DNA of 64,000 nucleotides from Croceicoccus sp. Ery15 (GCF_020985305.1 NZ_CP087588.1:124001-188000); one strand, 5' to 3'. Positions 19,432 through 29,486 are shown, numbered from the stretch's first letter. The notes: generated by a model from the letters alone, not told the origin. Numbers and translations are program-made.

Positions 19432-20352
19432 GTGTCGGGACATATCGTTCATATCGGTTATCACAAGACCGCGACTACCTGGTTTCAAAAAACGGTATTT
19501 CCGGCTGCCAGCAGTCACGAGCTGATCGCGCGCAAAGCCGTTCAATCGGCCATGATGGCCCCGCCGGGCATGCATTTCTGCCCGAACAAGGCGCGCCAGA
19601 TGCTAGGTCTGGAAGGGCGCAACCGCCCCGTCGTTCTGAGCGAGGAGAATCTGACCGGCTATCTCCACAACGGGGGCTTGCACGGCCTGGTCGGTCCCGA
19701 AATGGCGCGGCGGATACATGCCACATTGCCCGATGCGCGGATCGTGGTGTTTATCCGCAACCAGTTCGACATATTGCGTGCATCCTATACGCAATATGTG
19801 GCGGGTGGCGGCACGTTTTCGCAAAAACGCTATTTCGGCGGAATGCAGCATTGCCGCGGCGCGCTGACCCATCCGTGGAAAGCGCCAGCCTTTGAATATG
19901 AACATTTCGATTTCGACCGGCTGATCGCCTTTTACGAGGATCTGTTCGGGGCAGAGCGGGTGCATGTCTATCCCTATGAATGGCTGCGCGATGAGGGAGC
20001 CCTGTTGAAGCGGATGGAAACCGAACTGGGGATCGAATTCTGCCACCGGCCGGGCAGGTCGAAGGGGCGCAATGCGGCGCTGGGGCGGTTGTCGGTCGAG
20101 ATTCTACGCCGCGCCAATCTGTTCACGCGCCAGTCGGTAGTGAACAAGGATTGCTGGCTCGACCTGCCGGGCGGGCAGGCCTATCGCCATGCAGTCAAGC
20201 GCGGGCTGGCGGGTATGCCGTGGCTGAACAATCGCAAGCCCGAATTGCGTAGCGATGTGCGCGGCAAGGCGCAGGACGCTTATGCCGAGGGGAACCGACG
20301 CCTGATGGCGCGGCGCGATCTGCCGCTGGAGGAATTGGGTTATCCGGTCTGA
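19432..20352 (+). CDS. Sulfotransferase-like protein
   Basis: 306 residues from a GTG with GGAG upstream. The N-terminus HIVHIGYHKTATTWFQK is the 5'-phosphosulfate-binding loop of PAPS-dependent sulfotransferases, and VVFIRNQFDILRASYTQYV corresponds to the 3'-phosphate-binding region. The acceptor substrate cannot be told. It is placed between tdk and an M50 protease, outside the usual gene order of this cluster; base composition does not mark it as foreign. Confidence 0.8.
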   Translation: MSGHIVHIGYHKTATTWFQKTVFPAASSHELIARKAVQSAMMAPPGMHFCPNKARQMLGLEGRNRPVVLSEENLTGYLHNGGLHGLVGPEMARRIHATLPDARIVVFIRNQFDILRASYTQYVAGGGTFSQKRYFGGMQHCRGALTHPWKAPAFEYEHFDFDRLIAFYEDLFGAERVHVYPYEWLRDEGALLKRMETELGIEFCHRPGRSKGRNAALGRLSVEILRRANLFTRQSVVNKDCWLDLPGGQAYRHAVKRGLAGMPWLNNRKPELRSDVRGKAQDAYAEGNRRLMARRDLPLEELGYPV

Positions 20353-20393
20353 AGGGCTGGCCGAATGGCGGGTAGCGCCCTATCTGCCGTGCC

Positions 20394-21077
20394 ATGACCG
20401 ACCAGATCATTCTTGCCGCGATCCTTATTCCTTGCCTGATCGTCGCCATCGTCTTTCACGAAGTGTCGCACGGATGGTCCGCGCTGTTGCTGGGCGATCC
20501 CACCGCGCAAGAGGCGCGGCGCCTGTCGCTTAATCCGCTGCGCCATGTCGATCCGGTGGGCACGGTGCTGCTGCCCGGTTCGATGGCGCTGATCGGCGGG
20601 CCGGTTTTCGGCTGGGCAAAGCCGGTGCCGGTGAACAAATGGCGGCTGAACAATCCGCGCTTCGGCATGATGGCTGTGGCGGCGGCGGGGCCGGCCAGCA
20701 ATTTTGTGATGGCTGGCATCGCGGCCGTCGTGCTTGGCCTGCTGGCGCGCAATCTCGATCCGGCAAGCGTGTCGGTGCCGATGCAATGGACGGTGACGGG
20801 AATCGACTATTTCATCCTGATCAATATCTTCCTCGCCTTCTTTAACCTGCTGCCGATCCCGCCGTTCGACGGTTCGCATATCGTCGAAGGTCTGCTGCCG
20901 CCCAGCGCGGCGCGCGCCTATGCGAAACTGCGTCCCGCAGGCATGTTGCTGCTGGTCGGCGTAATCGCGGTCAGCTGGTTCTTCCCCGAACTGGGCGTGA
21001 TCGAGAATGTCGTCTGGCCGCCGGTGGACTGGCTGCGCGGCATTTTTCTCGGCCTTGCGGATATGATTGCATCATGA
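20394..21077 (+). CDS. Site-2 protease family (M50) membrane protein
   Basis: 227 residues with several membrane helices. The zinc site VFHEVSHGW (His22-Glu23-His26) lies in the first helix, and the second metal-binding region is NLLPIPPFDGSHI. These features place it in the M50B-like rhomboid-sized intramembrane metalloproteases. Its stop overlaps the truB start by four bases (ATGA). Confidence 0.9.
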   Translation: MTDQIILAAILIPCLIVAIVFHEVSHGWSALLLGDPTAQEARRLSLNPLRHVDPVGTVLLPGSMALIGGPVFGWAKPVPVNKWRLNNPRFGMMAVAAAGPASNFVMAGIAAVVLGLLARNLDPASVSVPMQWTVTGIDYFILINIFLAFFNLLPIPPFDGSHIVEGLLPPSAARAYAKLRPAGMLLLVGVIAVSWFFPELGVIENVVWPPVDWLRGIFLGLADMIAS

Positions 21078-22063
21078 GTGGTGACAGGCCCCTTCCACCC
21101 AGTGGCTGGATCATCCTCGACAAGCCGCTGGAGATTGGGTCGACGCAGGCCGTGGCGGCGGTGAAGCGTAATTTTCGCCAGGCCGGTTTCGGCAAGGTGA
21201 AGGTGGGGCATGGCGGCACGCTCGATCCGTTGGCGACGGGCGTGCTGCCCATCGCGATCGGCGAGGCGACAAAGCTGGCGGGTCGCATGCTGGATGCGAC
21301 GAAGACCTATGAATTCACGATCCGGTTCGGATCCGAAACCGATACGCTGGACGCGGAAGGGGCGGTCGTGGAGACGAGCGCCCGCCGCCCGCCGGCCGCT
21401 GCGCTGACGGCAATATGCGAGGCGTTTACCGGCGCAATCGACCAGGTGCCGCCAAAATATTCGGCGCTGAAGATCGATGGCGAGCGGGCCTATGACCTTG
21501 CCCGCGCAGGCGAGCAGGTGGAGATGAAATCGCGCCGTGTGACGATCCATGCGCTGGGGCCGGTGGGGAGCCGCGGGCGAGGGGCGGATATTAGTTCGAC
21601 CTTTGCCATCGGCGCGGGGCGACCCGATCCCTATGACGCGGCGATCCCGCTGGAAATGATGGAAAGCGTCACGCTGGAGGCCACCGTATCCAAGGGCACC
21701 TATATCCGCAGCCTTGCGCGCGATATTGCCCGCGCCCTTGGAACTTGCGGCCATGTCACCTATCTAAGGCGCACGCGCGCAGGGCCGTTCGGCCTTGAAT
21801 CCGCGATTTCGCTGGACAAACTCAACGAATTCGGTAAGGGCGCGCCACTTGCTGAAATACTTCTGCCGCTGGAGGCAGGGCTGGACGACATCCCGGCCCT
21901 CGATCTCCTCCCCGATCAGGCAGAGGCGGTCCGACAGGGCCGGCAATTGACCGGGCTGGAACACCTTGACGGAACGATCTGGGCGAAATGCGGCGGCAAG
22001 CCGGTTGCCCTGATGGAAGTTTCAGGCGGGGTGGCCAGGGTCCTTCGGGGCTTTAATCTGTAA
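21074..22063 (+). CDS. truB: tRNA pseudouridine(55) synthase TruB
   Basis: 329 residues; the catalytic aspartate is Asp51 in GGTLDPLATG. Further motifs are KVGHGGTLD, the QVPPKYSALKIDGERAYDLAR region and YIRSLARDIARALGT. It makes pseudouridine 55 in the T-loop of tRNAs. A short insertion (about residues 156-200) is longer than in E. coli. It is followed 21 bases later by rpsO. Confidence 0.96.
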   Translation: MSGDRPLPPSGWIILDKPLEIGSTQAVAAVKRNFRQAGFGKVKVGHGGTLDPLATGVLPIAIGEATKLAGRMLDATKTYEFTIRFGSETDTLDAEGAVVETSARRPPAAALTAICEAFTGAIDQVPPKYSALKIDGERAYDLARAGEQVEMKSRRVTIHALGPVGSRGRGADISSTFAIGAGRPDPYDAAIPLEMMESVTLEATVSKGTYIRSLARDIARALGTCGHVTYLRRTRAGPFGLESAISLDKLNEFGKGAPLAEILLPLEAGLDDIPALDLLPDQAEAVRQGRQLTGLEHLDGTIWAKCGGKPVALMEVSGGVARVLRGFNL

Positions 22064-22084
22064 TCGATGTCGCGGAGTGAAACT

Positions 22085-22354
22085 ATGTCGGTTACCGCCG
22101 AAAAGAAGCAGGAAATCATCAAGGACAACGCCCGTCAGACGACTGACACCGGCAGTCCCGAAGTGCAGGTCGCGATCCTTACGGAACGTATTCGCAACCT
22201 GACCGAACACTTCAAGGATCACCACAAGGACAATCACTCGCGGCGCGGTCTGCTGGTGATGGTCAACAAGCGCCGTTCGCTGCTCGCCTATCTGAAGAGG
22301 AAGGACGTGGCACGCTATAACGCGCTGATCCAGAAGCTCGGCCTGCGTAAGTAA
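22085..22354 (+). CDS. rpsO: 30S ribosomal protein S15
   Basis: 89 residues, full length: [30 protein letters not shown] ... [21 protein letters not shown] (given in parts). The start at 22085 is the canonical one; an in-frame ATG at 22067 adds six residues. It binds 16S rRNA and is placed before pnp as in most bacteria. Confidence 0.98.
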   Translation: MSVTAEKKQEIIKDNARQTTDTGSPEVQVAILTERIRNLTEHFKDHHKDNHSRRGLLVMVNKRRSLLAYLKRKDVARYNALIQKLGLRK

Positions 22355-22363
22355 GAGTTTCCA

Positions 22364-22418
22364 AAGGGCGGCCCCCAGTGGCCGCCCTTGACGCATTCGG
22401 GGCCGACGAACCGGCCCC
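22364..22418 (+). promoter_or_regulatory. Two perfect hairpins between rpsO and pnp
   Basis: Hairpin 1 pairs AAGGGCGGCC (22364-22373) with GGCCGCCCTT (22380-22389), a six-base loop. Hairpin 2 pairs GGGGCCG (22399-22405) with CGGCCCC (22412-22418). Neither has a following T-run, so partial termination or RNase III processing, as known for rpsO-pnp in other bacteria, is more likely than full termination. Confidence 0.65.
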
Positions 22419-22552
22419 TTAATACGGGCAATTCTCGCAATCCGGCGAGAGCGCCTTGGGGCAGCAAAAAGGCCCCGCACCGGACCGGGACGGTATCCCC
22501 GGCAGTAGGCCCCGCGCTGCAATACGGCACTGCGGGTTCATAAGGAAAATAC

Positions 22553-24841
22553 ATGTTCGACACGAAAACCGTATCGCTGGAGTGGGGCGGAAAGACCCTC
22601 ACCCTCGAAACCGGCCGTATCGCCCGTCAGGCTGACGGCGCGGTTCTGGCCACCTATGGCGAAACCGTGGTGCTGTGCGCCGTGACCGCCGCCAAGTCCG
22701 TGAAGGACGGGCAGGATTTCTTCCCGCTCACCGTTCACTACCAGGAAAAATTCTCCTCGGCAGGCCGCATTCCCGGTGGCTTCTTCAAGCGCGAACGCGG
22801 CGCGACCGAGAAGGAAACCCTGACCAGCCGTCTGATCGACCGTCCGATCCGCCCGCTGTTCCCCGAAGGTTTCTATAACGAAATCAACGTCATCTGTCAG
22901 GTGATGAGCTATGATGGCGAGACCGAGGCCGATATCGTCGCGATGATCGCGGCATCGGCTGCCCTCACCATCAGCGGCGTTCCCTTCATGGGCCCGATCG
23001 GTGCGGCGCGCGTCGGCTTTGTCGACGGCGAATATGTGCTGAACCCGCGTCAGGAAACCGCGCTGGAAGACGGACGCCTCGACCTTGTCGTCGCCGCCAC
23101 CAGCGAAGCGGTGATGATGGTGGAATCGGAAGCCAAGGAGCTGACCGAGGAAGAAATGCTGGGCGCCGTGATGTTCGCCCACGACGAATCGCGCAAGGTG
23201 ATCAATGCGATCATCGATCTTGCCGAACAGGCCGCCAAGGAACCTTGGGAACTGAACCTGTCGGACGACAGCGCGGGCATGAAGGAAGAGCTGCGCGGCC
23301 TGGTCGGCGCGGATATCGCCGCTGCCTACAAGCTGACCGACAAGTCGGCCCGTTCGAACGCGCTGAACGAAGCGCGCGCGAAGGCCAAGGCGAAGTTTGC
23401 CGAGGCCGATGGCCAGACGCAGATGACCGCGGGCAAGCTGGTCAAGAAGCTGGAAGCCGAGATCGTTCGGACCGCCATTCTGAAGGACGGTGCCCGTATC
23501 GACGGTCGCAAGCTGGACCAGATCCGTCCGATCGAAGCGACTGCGGGCTTCCTGCCCCGCACGCATGGTTCGGCCCTGTTCACGCGCGGTGAAACGCAGG
23601 CGATCTGCACCACCACGCTGGGCACCAAGGACGCCGAGCAGATGATCGACGGCCTTGACGGCCTGACCTATTCGAACTTCATGCTGCACTATAACTTCCC
23701 GCCTTATTCGGTCGGTGAAGTGGGCCGCTTCGGCGCGCCGGGCCGCCGCGAGATCGGCCACGGCAAGCTGGCATGGCGTGCACTGCACCCCGTGCTGCCG
23801 ACGAAGGACGAATTCCCCTATACCATCCGTATCCTGTCGGACATCACCGAGTCCAACGGCTCGTCCTCGATGGCGACCGTTTGCGGCGGCTGTCTTGCCA
23901 TGATGGACGCGGGCGTTCCGATTGCGCGTCCGGTGTCGGGCATTGCCATGGGCCTCATCCTCGAAGGGGACGAGTTCGCGGTTCTGTCGGACATCCTCGG
24001 CGACGAGGATCACCTTGGCGACATGGACTTCAAGGTTGCAGGCACCGAAGCGGGCATCACCAGCCTGCAGATGGACATCAAGATCGCCGGCATCACCAAG
24101 GAAATCATGGCCAAGGCGCTTGAGCAGGCGAAAGCCGGCCGCGCGCACATCCTTGGCGAGATGACCAAGGCGTTGGGTTCGGCCCGCACCGAACTGTCGG
24201 CGCACGCTCCGCGTATCGAAACGATGCAGATCGACAAGTCGAAGATCCGTGACGTCATCGGCACCGGCGGCAAGGTGATCCGCGAGATCGTCGCCGAAAC
24301 CGGCGCGAAGGTGGACATCGACGACGAGGGCGTGATCAAGATCTCGTCCAGCGACATCGCGCAGATCGAAGCGGCCAAGAAGTGGATCGAAGGCATCGTC
24401 GAAGAGGCGGAAGTCGGCAAGATCTACAACGGCAAGGTCGTCAACATCGTCGACTTCGGCGCATTCGTGAACTTTATGGGCGGCAAGGACGGACTGGTCC
24501 ACGTGTCAGAAATGAAGAACGAGCGCGTCGAAAAGCCGACCGACGTCGTGTCGGAAGGCCAGGAAGTGAAGGTCAAGGTCCTCGAGATCGACAACCGCGG
24601 CAAGGTCCGCCTGTCGATGCGCGTGGTCGATCAGGAAACTGGCGAAGAGCTGGAGGACACCCGTCCTCCGCGCGAACCCCGCGAGCCGCGTGGTGATCGT
24701 GGCGATCGTCGTGGCCCGCGTGGCGACCGTGGTGGTCGCGGCGGTGGCCGTGATCGCGGTCCGCGTCGCGATCGCGAGGGCGGTGAAGGCAAGGAAGGGG
24801 GCAACCCCGACCATATGCCCGCGTTCCTGAAGGACGACTAA
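22553..24841 (+). CDS. pnp: Polyribonucleotide nucleotidyltransferase (PNPase)
   Basis: 762 residues: two RNase PH domains (first about 10-140, second about 320-550), linking helical domain, KH domain ([25 protein letters not shown]) and S1 domain ([32 protein letters not shown]). The C-terminus is Arg/Gly-rich. It degrades RNA 3'-5' using phosphate and can add tails. A perfect terminator hairpin follows. Confidence 0.98.
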   Translation: MFDTKTVSLEWGGKTLTLETGRIARQADGAVLATYGETVVLCAVTAAKSVKDGQDFFPLTVHYQEKFSSAGRIPGGFFKRERGATEKETLTSRLIDRPIRPLFPEGFYNEINVICQVMSYDGETEADIVAMIAASAALTISGVPFMGPIGAARVGFVDGEYVLNPRQETALEDGRLDLVVAATSEAVMMVESEAKELTEEEMLGAVMFAHDESRKVINAIIDLAEQAAKEPWELNLSDDSAGMKEELRGLVGADIAAAYKLTDKSARSNALNEARAKAKAKFAEADGQTQMTAGKLVKKLEAEIVRTAILKDGARIDGRKLDQIRPIEATAGFLPRTHGSALFTRGETQAICTTTLGTKDAEQMIDGLDGLTYSNFMLHYNFPPYSVGEVGRFGAPGRREIGHGKLAWRALHPVLPTKDEFPYTIRILSDITESNGSSSMATVCGGCLAMMDAGVPIARPVSGIAMGLILEGDEFAVLSDILGDEDHLGDMDFKVAGTEAGITSLQMDIKIAGITKEIMAKALEQAKAGRAHILGEMTKALGSARTELSAHAPRIETMQIDKSKIRDVIGTGGKVIREIVAETGAKVDIDDEGVIKISSSDIAQIEAAKKWIEGIVEEAEVGKIYNGKVVNIVDFGAFVNFMGGKDGLVHVSEMKNERVEKPTDVVSEGQEVKVKVLEIDNRGKVRLSMRVVDQETGEELEDTRPPREPREPRGDRGDRRGPRGDRGGRGGGRDRGPRRDREGGEGKEGGNPDHMPAFLKDD

Positions 24842-24866
24842 GTCCTTTGACGTGACGAAAGAAAGG

Positions 24867-24895
24867 GGCCGCCGGAGCGATCCGGCGGCCTTTTT
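24867..24895 (+). terminator. Intrinsic terminator after pnp
   Basis: A 10-bp perfect stem, GGCCGCCGGA paired with TCCGGCGGCC, encloses a GCGA tetraloop and is followed by five Ts. It lies 26 bases after the pnp stop and ends the nusA-to-pnp cluster. Confidence 0.93.
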
Positions 24896-24914
24896 CGTAG
24901 ACAGGAGATTTTCG

Positions 24915-25604
24915 ATGCTGGCGCGCGAATTGCTGGGCACGGCGCAGGTTCCGGGAGGCGAGGAATTGCGCCTCTATTCCCATGGCCGCGATTTCATGAT
25001 CGTGCTCGACCGAAACGAGCTGATGAGCACCCGCATGCGCGGATCGGAAGAAGCGCTTGCGGTAATGAGCCTGGAGCGGCTGGCCCATGTGGCCGCTCCG
25101 CATCTGCTGATCGGCGGCTATGGCATGGGCTTCACCTTGCGTGCCGCGCTGAAACAGGCGCCCCCCAAGGCGAAGATCACGGTGGCCGAGCTGGTGCCCG
25201 AAATCATAGAATGGGCGCGCGGTCCCATGGCCGAAGTGGCAGACGGCTGTCTTGACGATCCCCGGGTGACCGTACGGATGGGCGACGTGGCCGATGCCAT
25301 CGCAGAGCGGCCCGGTCGCTATGATGCGATCCTGCTTGACGTCGACAATGGCCCCGACGGGCTGGTGTGCGAAGAGAACGACCGCATCTATTCCAACGCC
25401 GGACTTGCCGCCGCGCACCGTGCGCTTACGCCCGAAGGGGTGCTGGCGATCTGGTCCGCTGCGCCCGATCCGCGCTTTACCAAACAGCTGCAACGCGCGC
25501 GTTTCCACGTCGAACCGGTCGAAGTCAGTGCCCGTTACGACGCGAAGGGCAAGGGCAAGGGGCCCAAGCACACGATCTGGTTCTGCTCGCGCCGAGAGGG
25601 GTGA
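24915..25604 (+). CDS. Spermidine synthase-like (SpeE fold) methyltransferase-like protein
   Basis: 229 residues from an ATG with ACAGGAGA upstream. The Rossmann motif LLIGGYGMGFTLR, the acidic VAELVPEIIEWAR strand and DAILLDVDNGPD correspond to the SpeE family nucleotide-binding fold. It lacks the N-terminal beta domain of true spermidine synthases, so the substrate is uncertain. Confidence 0.8.
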   Translation: MLARELLGTAQVPGGEELRLYSHGRDFMIVLDRNELMSTRMRGSEEALAVMSLERLAHVAAPHLLIGGYGMGFTLRAALKQAPPKAKITVAELVPEIIEWARGPMAEVADGCLDDPRVTVRMGDVADAIAERPGRYDAILLDVDNGPDGLVCEENDRIYSNAGLAAAHRALTPEGVLAIWSAAPDPRFTKQLQRARFHVEPVEVSARYDAKGKGKGPKHTIWFCSRREG

Positions 25605-25622
25605 ACGCCGACATCGGAATGC

Positions 25623-25865
25623 CTATTCGCCGATGTCGATCACCGATTTTCGTGCACGCCAGCATTTTCCCGCCAGCCAGAACATGATGACCGCGAGGAT
25701 CATGCCGATCCATCGCAGGCCATGTTCGTCCGTTGGAAGCGAGAGATAGCCCGCCACGAATCCGACGATGCCCAGAACAGACGCCACAATACGGTTCAGT
25801 CCCGTTTCCAGACGGCGACCGACTTTGCGGCGATACCAGTTCTCGTGTGGATCCTGCGGTTCCAT
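25623..25865 (-). CDS. Small two-helix membrane protein, unknown
   Basis: 80 residues from the ATG at 25865: a basic N-terminus (WYRRKVGRRLETG) followed by two membrane helices (IVASVLGIVGFVAGYL; WIGMILAVIMFWLAG). It lies downstream of gcrA on the same strand but after the gcrA terminator, so it needs its own promoter. I recognise no family. Confidence 0.65.
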   Translation of the reverse strand: MEPQDPHENWYRRKVGRRLETGLNRIVASVLGIVGFVAGYLSLPTDEHGLRWIGMILAVIMFWLAGKCWRARKSVIDIGE

Positions 25866-25902
25866 GGCGCGACCATACTGCAAGACGCGTTAACGACCCA
25901 CG

Positions 25903-25934
25903 AAAAAGCCCGCCTTGCACGGGGCAGGGCGGGC
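25903..25934 (-). terminator. Intrinsic terminator of gcrA
   Basis: Read on the minus strand, GCCCGCC (25934-25928) pairs with GGCGGGC (25914-25908) and is followed by five Ts (25907-25903). It lies about 40 bases beyond the gcrA stop. Confidence 0.88.
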
Positions 25935-25973
25935 CGATCGTTCGATTTTGCTTTAGAGGCCGGTTTACGTCTT

Positions 25974-26639
25974 TTACCGTACCCGCGGACCGCCAAAAGG
26001 CAGCGGCGGAGGTGGACGGCGCGCGCCGCGGGGCAGCTGTGCCTGATAGGCGCGGCCGCAATGTTCGACGCAATAGGGGAAACCGGGGTTCACCTTTTCG
26101 CCGCAGAAATGGAAATCGGGCTCGCCGGGGTGTCCCATCGGCCAGCGGCAGATACGGTCGTTCAGATCCAGCAGGCTCGTCTTGCCCTCGATCTCGGGGC
26201 TGGGCTTGGCAGGGACCAGACGGCGCGGCGGCGCAGGCGGGATCGGCGATTGCTGATCGCCAGGACCCTGACGCAGAAAGCCACCGGGGCCGACCGAAAC
26301 GATGCGCGGCTGGTTGCTTTGCGGCGCAGCGGGGCGCACTTCGGGCGCGGCTGCGACCGGCGCTGCTGCCCGCGGAGCCGGTGCGGGTGCAGGCGCGGGG
26401 CGCGCGGGCGCCTCAGCCTTGGGCGCGGCGTCGACCTTCTTCGGCGCCGGCTTGGGCTTGGCCTTGGCCGCGGCCTTTTCCTTGACCGGAGAGGGGCGTG
26501 CCTTCAGGCCAAGGCGATGTGCCTTGCCGATCACCGCATTGCGGCTGACACCGCCCAGTTCCTCGGCAATCTGGCTGGCGGTCGAGCCGCTTTCCCACAT
26601 CTTGGTAAGCTTCTCGATCCGTTCGTCGGTCCAGCTCAT
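25974..26639 (-). CDS. gcrA: Cell cycle regulator GcrA
   Basis: 221 residues: the N-terminal helix-turn-helix MSWTDERIEKLTKMWESGSTASQIAEELG followed by VSRNAVIGKAHRLGLK, a Pro/Ala-rich linker, and the C-terminal Cys/His segment (CRWPMGHP ... FHFCGEKV ... PYCVEHCGRAY). GcrA is an alphaproteobacterial sigma-70 cofactor that acts at methylated GANTC promoters. The start at 26639 gives the family N-terminus; the longer frame upstream is a non-coding run-on. Confidence 0.96.
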   Translation of the reverse strand: MSWTDERIEKLTKMWESGSTASQIAEELGGVSRNAVIGKAHRLGLKARPSPVKEKAAAKAKPKPAPKKVDAAPKAEAPARPAPAPAPAPRAAAPVAAAPEVRPAAPQSNQPRIVSVGPGGFLRQGPGDQQSPIPPAPPRRLVPAKPSPEIEGKTSLLDLNDRICRWPMGHPGEPDFHFCGEKVNPGFPYCVEHCGRAYQAQLPRGARRPPPPLPFGGPRVR

Positions 26640-26757
26640 GCGATCTCCAAAAAAATCCGTCTGGCGCGGCGAGATTAATGCTGGCCGAATCCGGCCATGC
26701 CCTTGTTCCGCGGCGCGCGCTTGCCATATCGATTGCCCGCCATTACGCGAGCATTTA

Positions 26758-27612
26758 ATGAACGACCCCGCACCAGAAACCGCCAATAATCCAGCTTTTC
26801 ACCAGTTCGGAGAGCCAGTCATCGGCCGGATTAACCGGCTGGGGCTGTGGACCCTCTATATTAAGGAAGTCCGCCGTTTCTTCAAGGTGCAGACGCAGAC
26901 GATCTGGGCCCCTGCGATTACGACGCTGCTCTATCTGGTGATATTTTCGGTCGCGCTGGGTCGCGGCGGGCGCGAAGTGCTGGGCGTGAACTTCACCACC
27001 TTCGTCGCGCCGGGGCTGATCGTGATGGGGATGATGCAGAATGCCTTTGCCAATGCCAGCTTTTCGTTGCTGGGCGGCAAGATACAGGGCACGATCATCG
27101 ATTATCTGATGCCGCCCCTATCCACGCTGGAACTGTTGATCGGCATCGTCGGCGCGGCGGTCACGCGCGGCATTCTGGTCGGGCTTGCCGTGGGCGCGGC
27201 CGTTTGGGTTTATCCCGGCGCAGAGCTGCGGCTGGCGCATCCGGTGGCGATCGTCTGGTTCGGCCTGATGGGCGTGATCCTGCTGTCGCTGATGGGCGTG
27301 CTGACGTCGATCTGGGCCGAGAAGTTCGACCATAACGCGGCGGTCACCAATTTCATTGTCGCGCCGCTGGCGCTGCTTTCGGGCACGTTTTACGTGATCG
27401 ACAATCTGTCGCCCGTCTTCCAGACGATCAGCCGGTTCAATCCGTTTTTCTACGTGATATCGGGCTTCCGCTATGGCTTTCTGGTCGAAAGCGACATCGG
27501 TAATAACGGTCATGCGGTTCTGTGGGCAGGGATCGGCCTTGGCGTTCTGAACGCGGTTTTCCTGGTCGCGACCTATTTGGTGCTGAAGTCCGGCTGGAAG
27601 CTGAAAAGCTGA
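26758..27612 (+). CDS. ABC-2 type transporter permease
   Basis: 284 residues from the ATG at 26758 (MNDPAPETANNPAFHQFGEP). Six membrane helices are expected, and the ABC-2 domain includes VAPGLIVMGMMQNAFANASFS and the C-terminal YVISGFRYGFLVESDIG. Its ATP-binding partner is not adjacent. The gene is divergent from gcrA with a 118-base shared intergenic region. The substrate is unknown; relatives export polysaccharides or drugs. Confidence 0.9.
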   Translation: MNDPAPETANNPAFHQFGEPVIGRINRLGLWTLYIKEVRRFFKVQTQTIWAPAITTLLYLVIFSVALGRGGREVLGVNFTTFVAPGLIVMGMMQNAFANASFSLLGGKIQGTIIDYLMPPLSTLELLIGIVGAAVTRGILVGLAVGAAVWVYPGAELRLAHPVAIVWFGLMGVILLSLMGVLTSIWAEKFDHNAAVTNFIVAPLALLSGTFYVIDNLSPVFQTISRFNPFFYVISGFRYGFLVESDIGNNGHAVLWAGIGLGVLNAVFLVATYLVLKSGWKLKS

Positions 27613-27638
27613 TCGCGGCGATAGCGCGATGCGCTGAC

Positions 27639-27660
27639 GGCGGGGCGAACAAGCCCCGCC
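27639..27660. terminator. Bidirectional hairpin between ABC-2 permease and hspQ
   Basis: GGCGGGGC (27639-27646) pairs exactly with GCCCCGCC (27653-27660) around a GAACAA loop. It lies between two convergent genes. There is no strong T-run, so efficiency is uncertain. Confidence 0.6.
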
Positions 27661-27675
27661 CCGCAGGCTGGCAGC

Positions 27676-28110
27676 CTAGTGCCTCAGGCTGCGGTGCAGC
27701 GTATAACGTTCGCCATCCAGATCGTAGTCGCCGAATACCATTTCGATTGAAGGATGTTCGACCGGACCGCCGATACCATCCTCGATCAGGTTTTGCTGGC
27801 TGACATAGGCGATATAGCTCGATTCCTCATTCTCGGCGAAGAGGTGATAGAACGGCTGGTCGCGCATCGGGCGCATGGCACTGGGGATCGATTCGTACCA
27901 TTCCTCGCTATTGGCGAAGACGGGATCGATATCGAATACCACCCCGCGAAAATCGTGCAGCTTGTGGCGCACGATATCGCCGATGGCGAAGCGGGCTTCG
28001 GCAATTTTCGGTGCTGAAACCGTGCCTCCGGCCTGCGGCGAGAAGAACGAGGAGCGGGTATCGCGCTCTGGCGCGCCCTGGTGCGGGATGTTGCGAAAAC
28101 TTCCGGGCAT
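27676..28110 (-). CDS. hspQ: Heat shock protein HspQ (YccV-like)
   Basis: 144 residues. The conserved part is RFAIGDIVRHKLHDFRGVVFDIDP followed by FANSEEWYESIP and the YVSQQNLIED loop, matching the HspQ/hemimethylated-DNA-binding family. The first about 35 residues are a non-conserved extension, but no internal start is obvious. HspQ is described as a protease specificity factor. Confidence 0.9.
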   Translation of the reverse strand: MPGSFRNIPHQGAPERDTRSSFFSPQAGGTVSAPKIAEARFAIGDIVRHKLHDFRGVVFDIDPVFANSEEWYESIPSAMRPMRDQPFYHLFAENEESSYIAYVSQQNLIEDGIGGPVEHPSIEMVFGDYDLDGERYTLHRSLRH

Positions 28111-28265
28111 GGCTCTAATATAGGTTCCAGCGCGTTAACCCACAAGCGGAAGCGACAGGTTAACCCCGAAACATTGAAATTGCCCCTTGGCAAGCGGTAA
28201 TTCATCGGCTAACCGCCCGGCTTCCTAACGACCGGCGGGCATTTTCGTCCGCGTGCAGTCCTCGC

Positions 28266-28356
<91 letters not shown>

Positions 28357-28512
28357 TCACCTTTCCTCAAGCGTCCGGAAACCCACGGTTTTCCTTGATT
28401 TTTGGCCATTTTCGGCTAATTTGCGTTCTCTATTTGTTTCGATTTTTCCATATGGATCCACCACATTTGGGGGCACATTTGGGGGCATCGAATTGCAAAA
28501 TTGGGGGCACAG

Positions 28513-29415
28513 ATGCTCAGCGAACTTGCAGTGCGGAAGGCTAAGGCGAAAGAGAAGGATTACAAACTCGCTGATTTCGAGGGGCTGTACCTATTTGTCG
28601 CTAAATCCGGTCGTCGCAGTTGGCGGTTGAAATATCGGTTTGCGGGAAAGGAGCGCAGGCTCATTTTGGGGACCTATCCCGAACTTTCCTTGCAGGAGGC
28701 TCGCGAGCGTAAGCTGGAGGCGCGCAGGCTGTTGGCGGATGGGAAAGATCCCGGCATCGAAGCCAAGAAGGCTGCCATTGCTCGGACTTTGGCTAAAACA
28801 AATACTTTCGAGATTGTGGCCAGGGACTGGTTTGCTCTGCAGGAGGATCGTTGGTCTGCCGTCCATGCGAGGGATGTGATCACCAGCCTCGAGAAGGAAA
28901 TATTCCCGTGGATCGGTGCGCTGCCAGTGACAGAAATCGATGAGCCAGTGGTTCTTTCGGTGCTTCGAAAGATTGAGCGTCGTGGCGCCATTGAGACCGC
29001 CCATCGCGTTCGGCAGAGAATGTCTGCCGTCTTTGTGCACGCAATTGCCGAGGGTCGATCAGGCAGAGATCCAGCAGCCGTCGTTGGAAAAGCCCTCAAG
29101 CCGGTACCGCGTAGCCGCAAGCGCCCCGCCATTCTCAGCGTGGAAGGCTTGCAGGATATGATCCGTAAAACCGAGATCGAATTTGCCTCACCGCTCACCA
29201 AGCTTGCTTCGAGATTTGTTGCGATGACGGCCCAGCGTCTTGGGGCCGTGCGGTCGATGTCGTGGACCGAACTGGAGGGCATCGATTGGGAAGGCTCAGA
29301 ACCCTCCACCTCTGCGATCTGGCGAATTCCTCCCGGTCATATGAAGCTTACGAGTGAGCTTGTCAACGGCGGCGTAAAAGTCGTCCATTGGGCGGAGCAA
29401 AACCAGGCCACTTGA
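28513..29415 (+). pseudogene. Tyrosine integrase (DUF4102 type), 3' end lost to IS21
   Basis: The DUF4102 N-terminal domain (LSELAVRKAKAKEKDYKLADF; LGTYPELSLQEARE) and the core-binding domain are present. The catalytic domain keeps its first Arg region (MTAQRLGAVRSMSW) but stops at 29360, where an IS21-family element begins; the last 18 codons to the stop at 29415 belong to the IS. The HxxR and Tyr parts are missing, so the protein cannot recombine. ATG at 28513 is the start. It lies 157 bases behind the tRNA-Ser gene, the expected position for an island integrase. Confidence 0.9.
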
Positions 29416-29416
29416 T

Positions 29417-29473
29417 CCGGGTGTTGGCGAGCGCCGGGAGGGCGTAGCCCGAGCGGGGGTCGCCAACACCCGG
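29417..29473 (-). terminator. Hairpin behind istB
   Basis: CCGGGTGTTGGCGA (29417-29430) is fully complementary to TCGCCAACACCCGG (29460-29473), a 14-bp stem with a 29-nt GC-rich loop, placed just after the istB stop inside the IS end. It probably ends istAB transcription or blocks read-in. Confidence 0.6.
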
Positions 29474-29486
29474 ATTGCCGTTTCTG

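Noticed and set aside
22538..24502. 654-codon minus-strand open frame opposite pnp
   Set aside because: Shadow of pnp with no recognisable domain.
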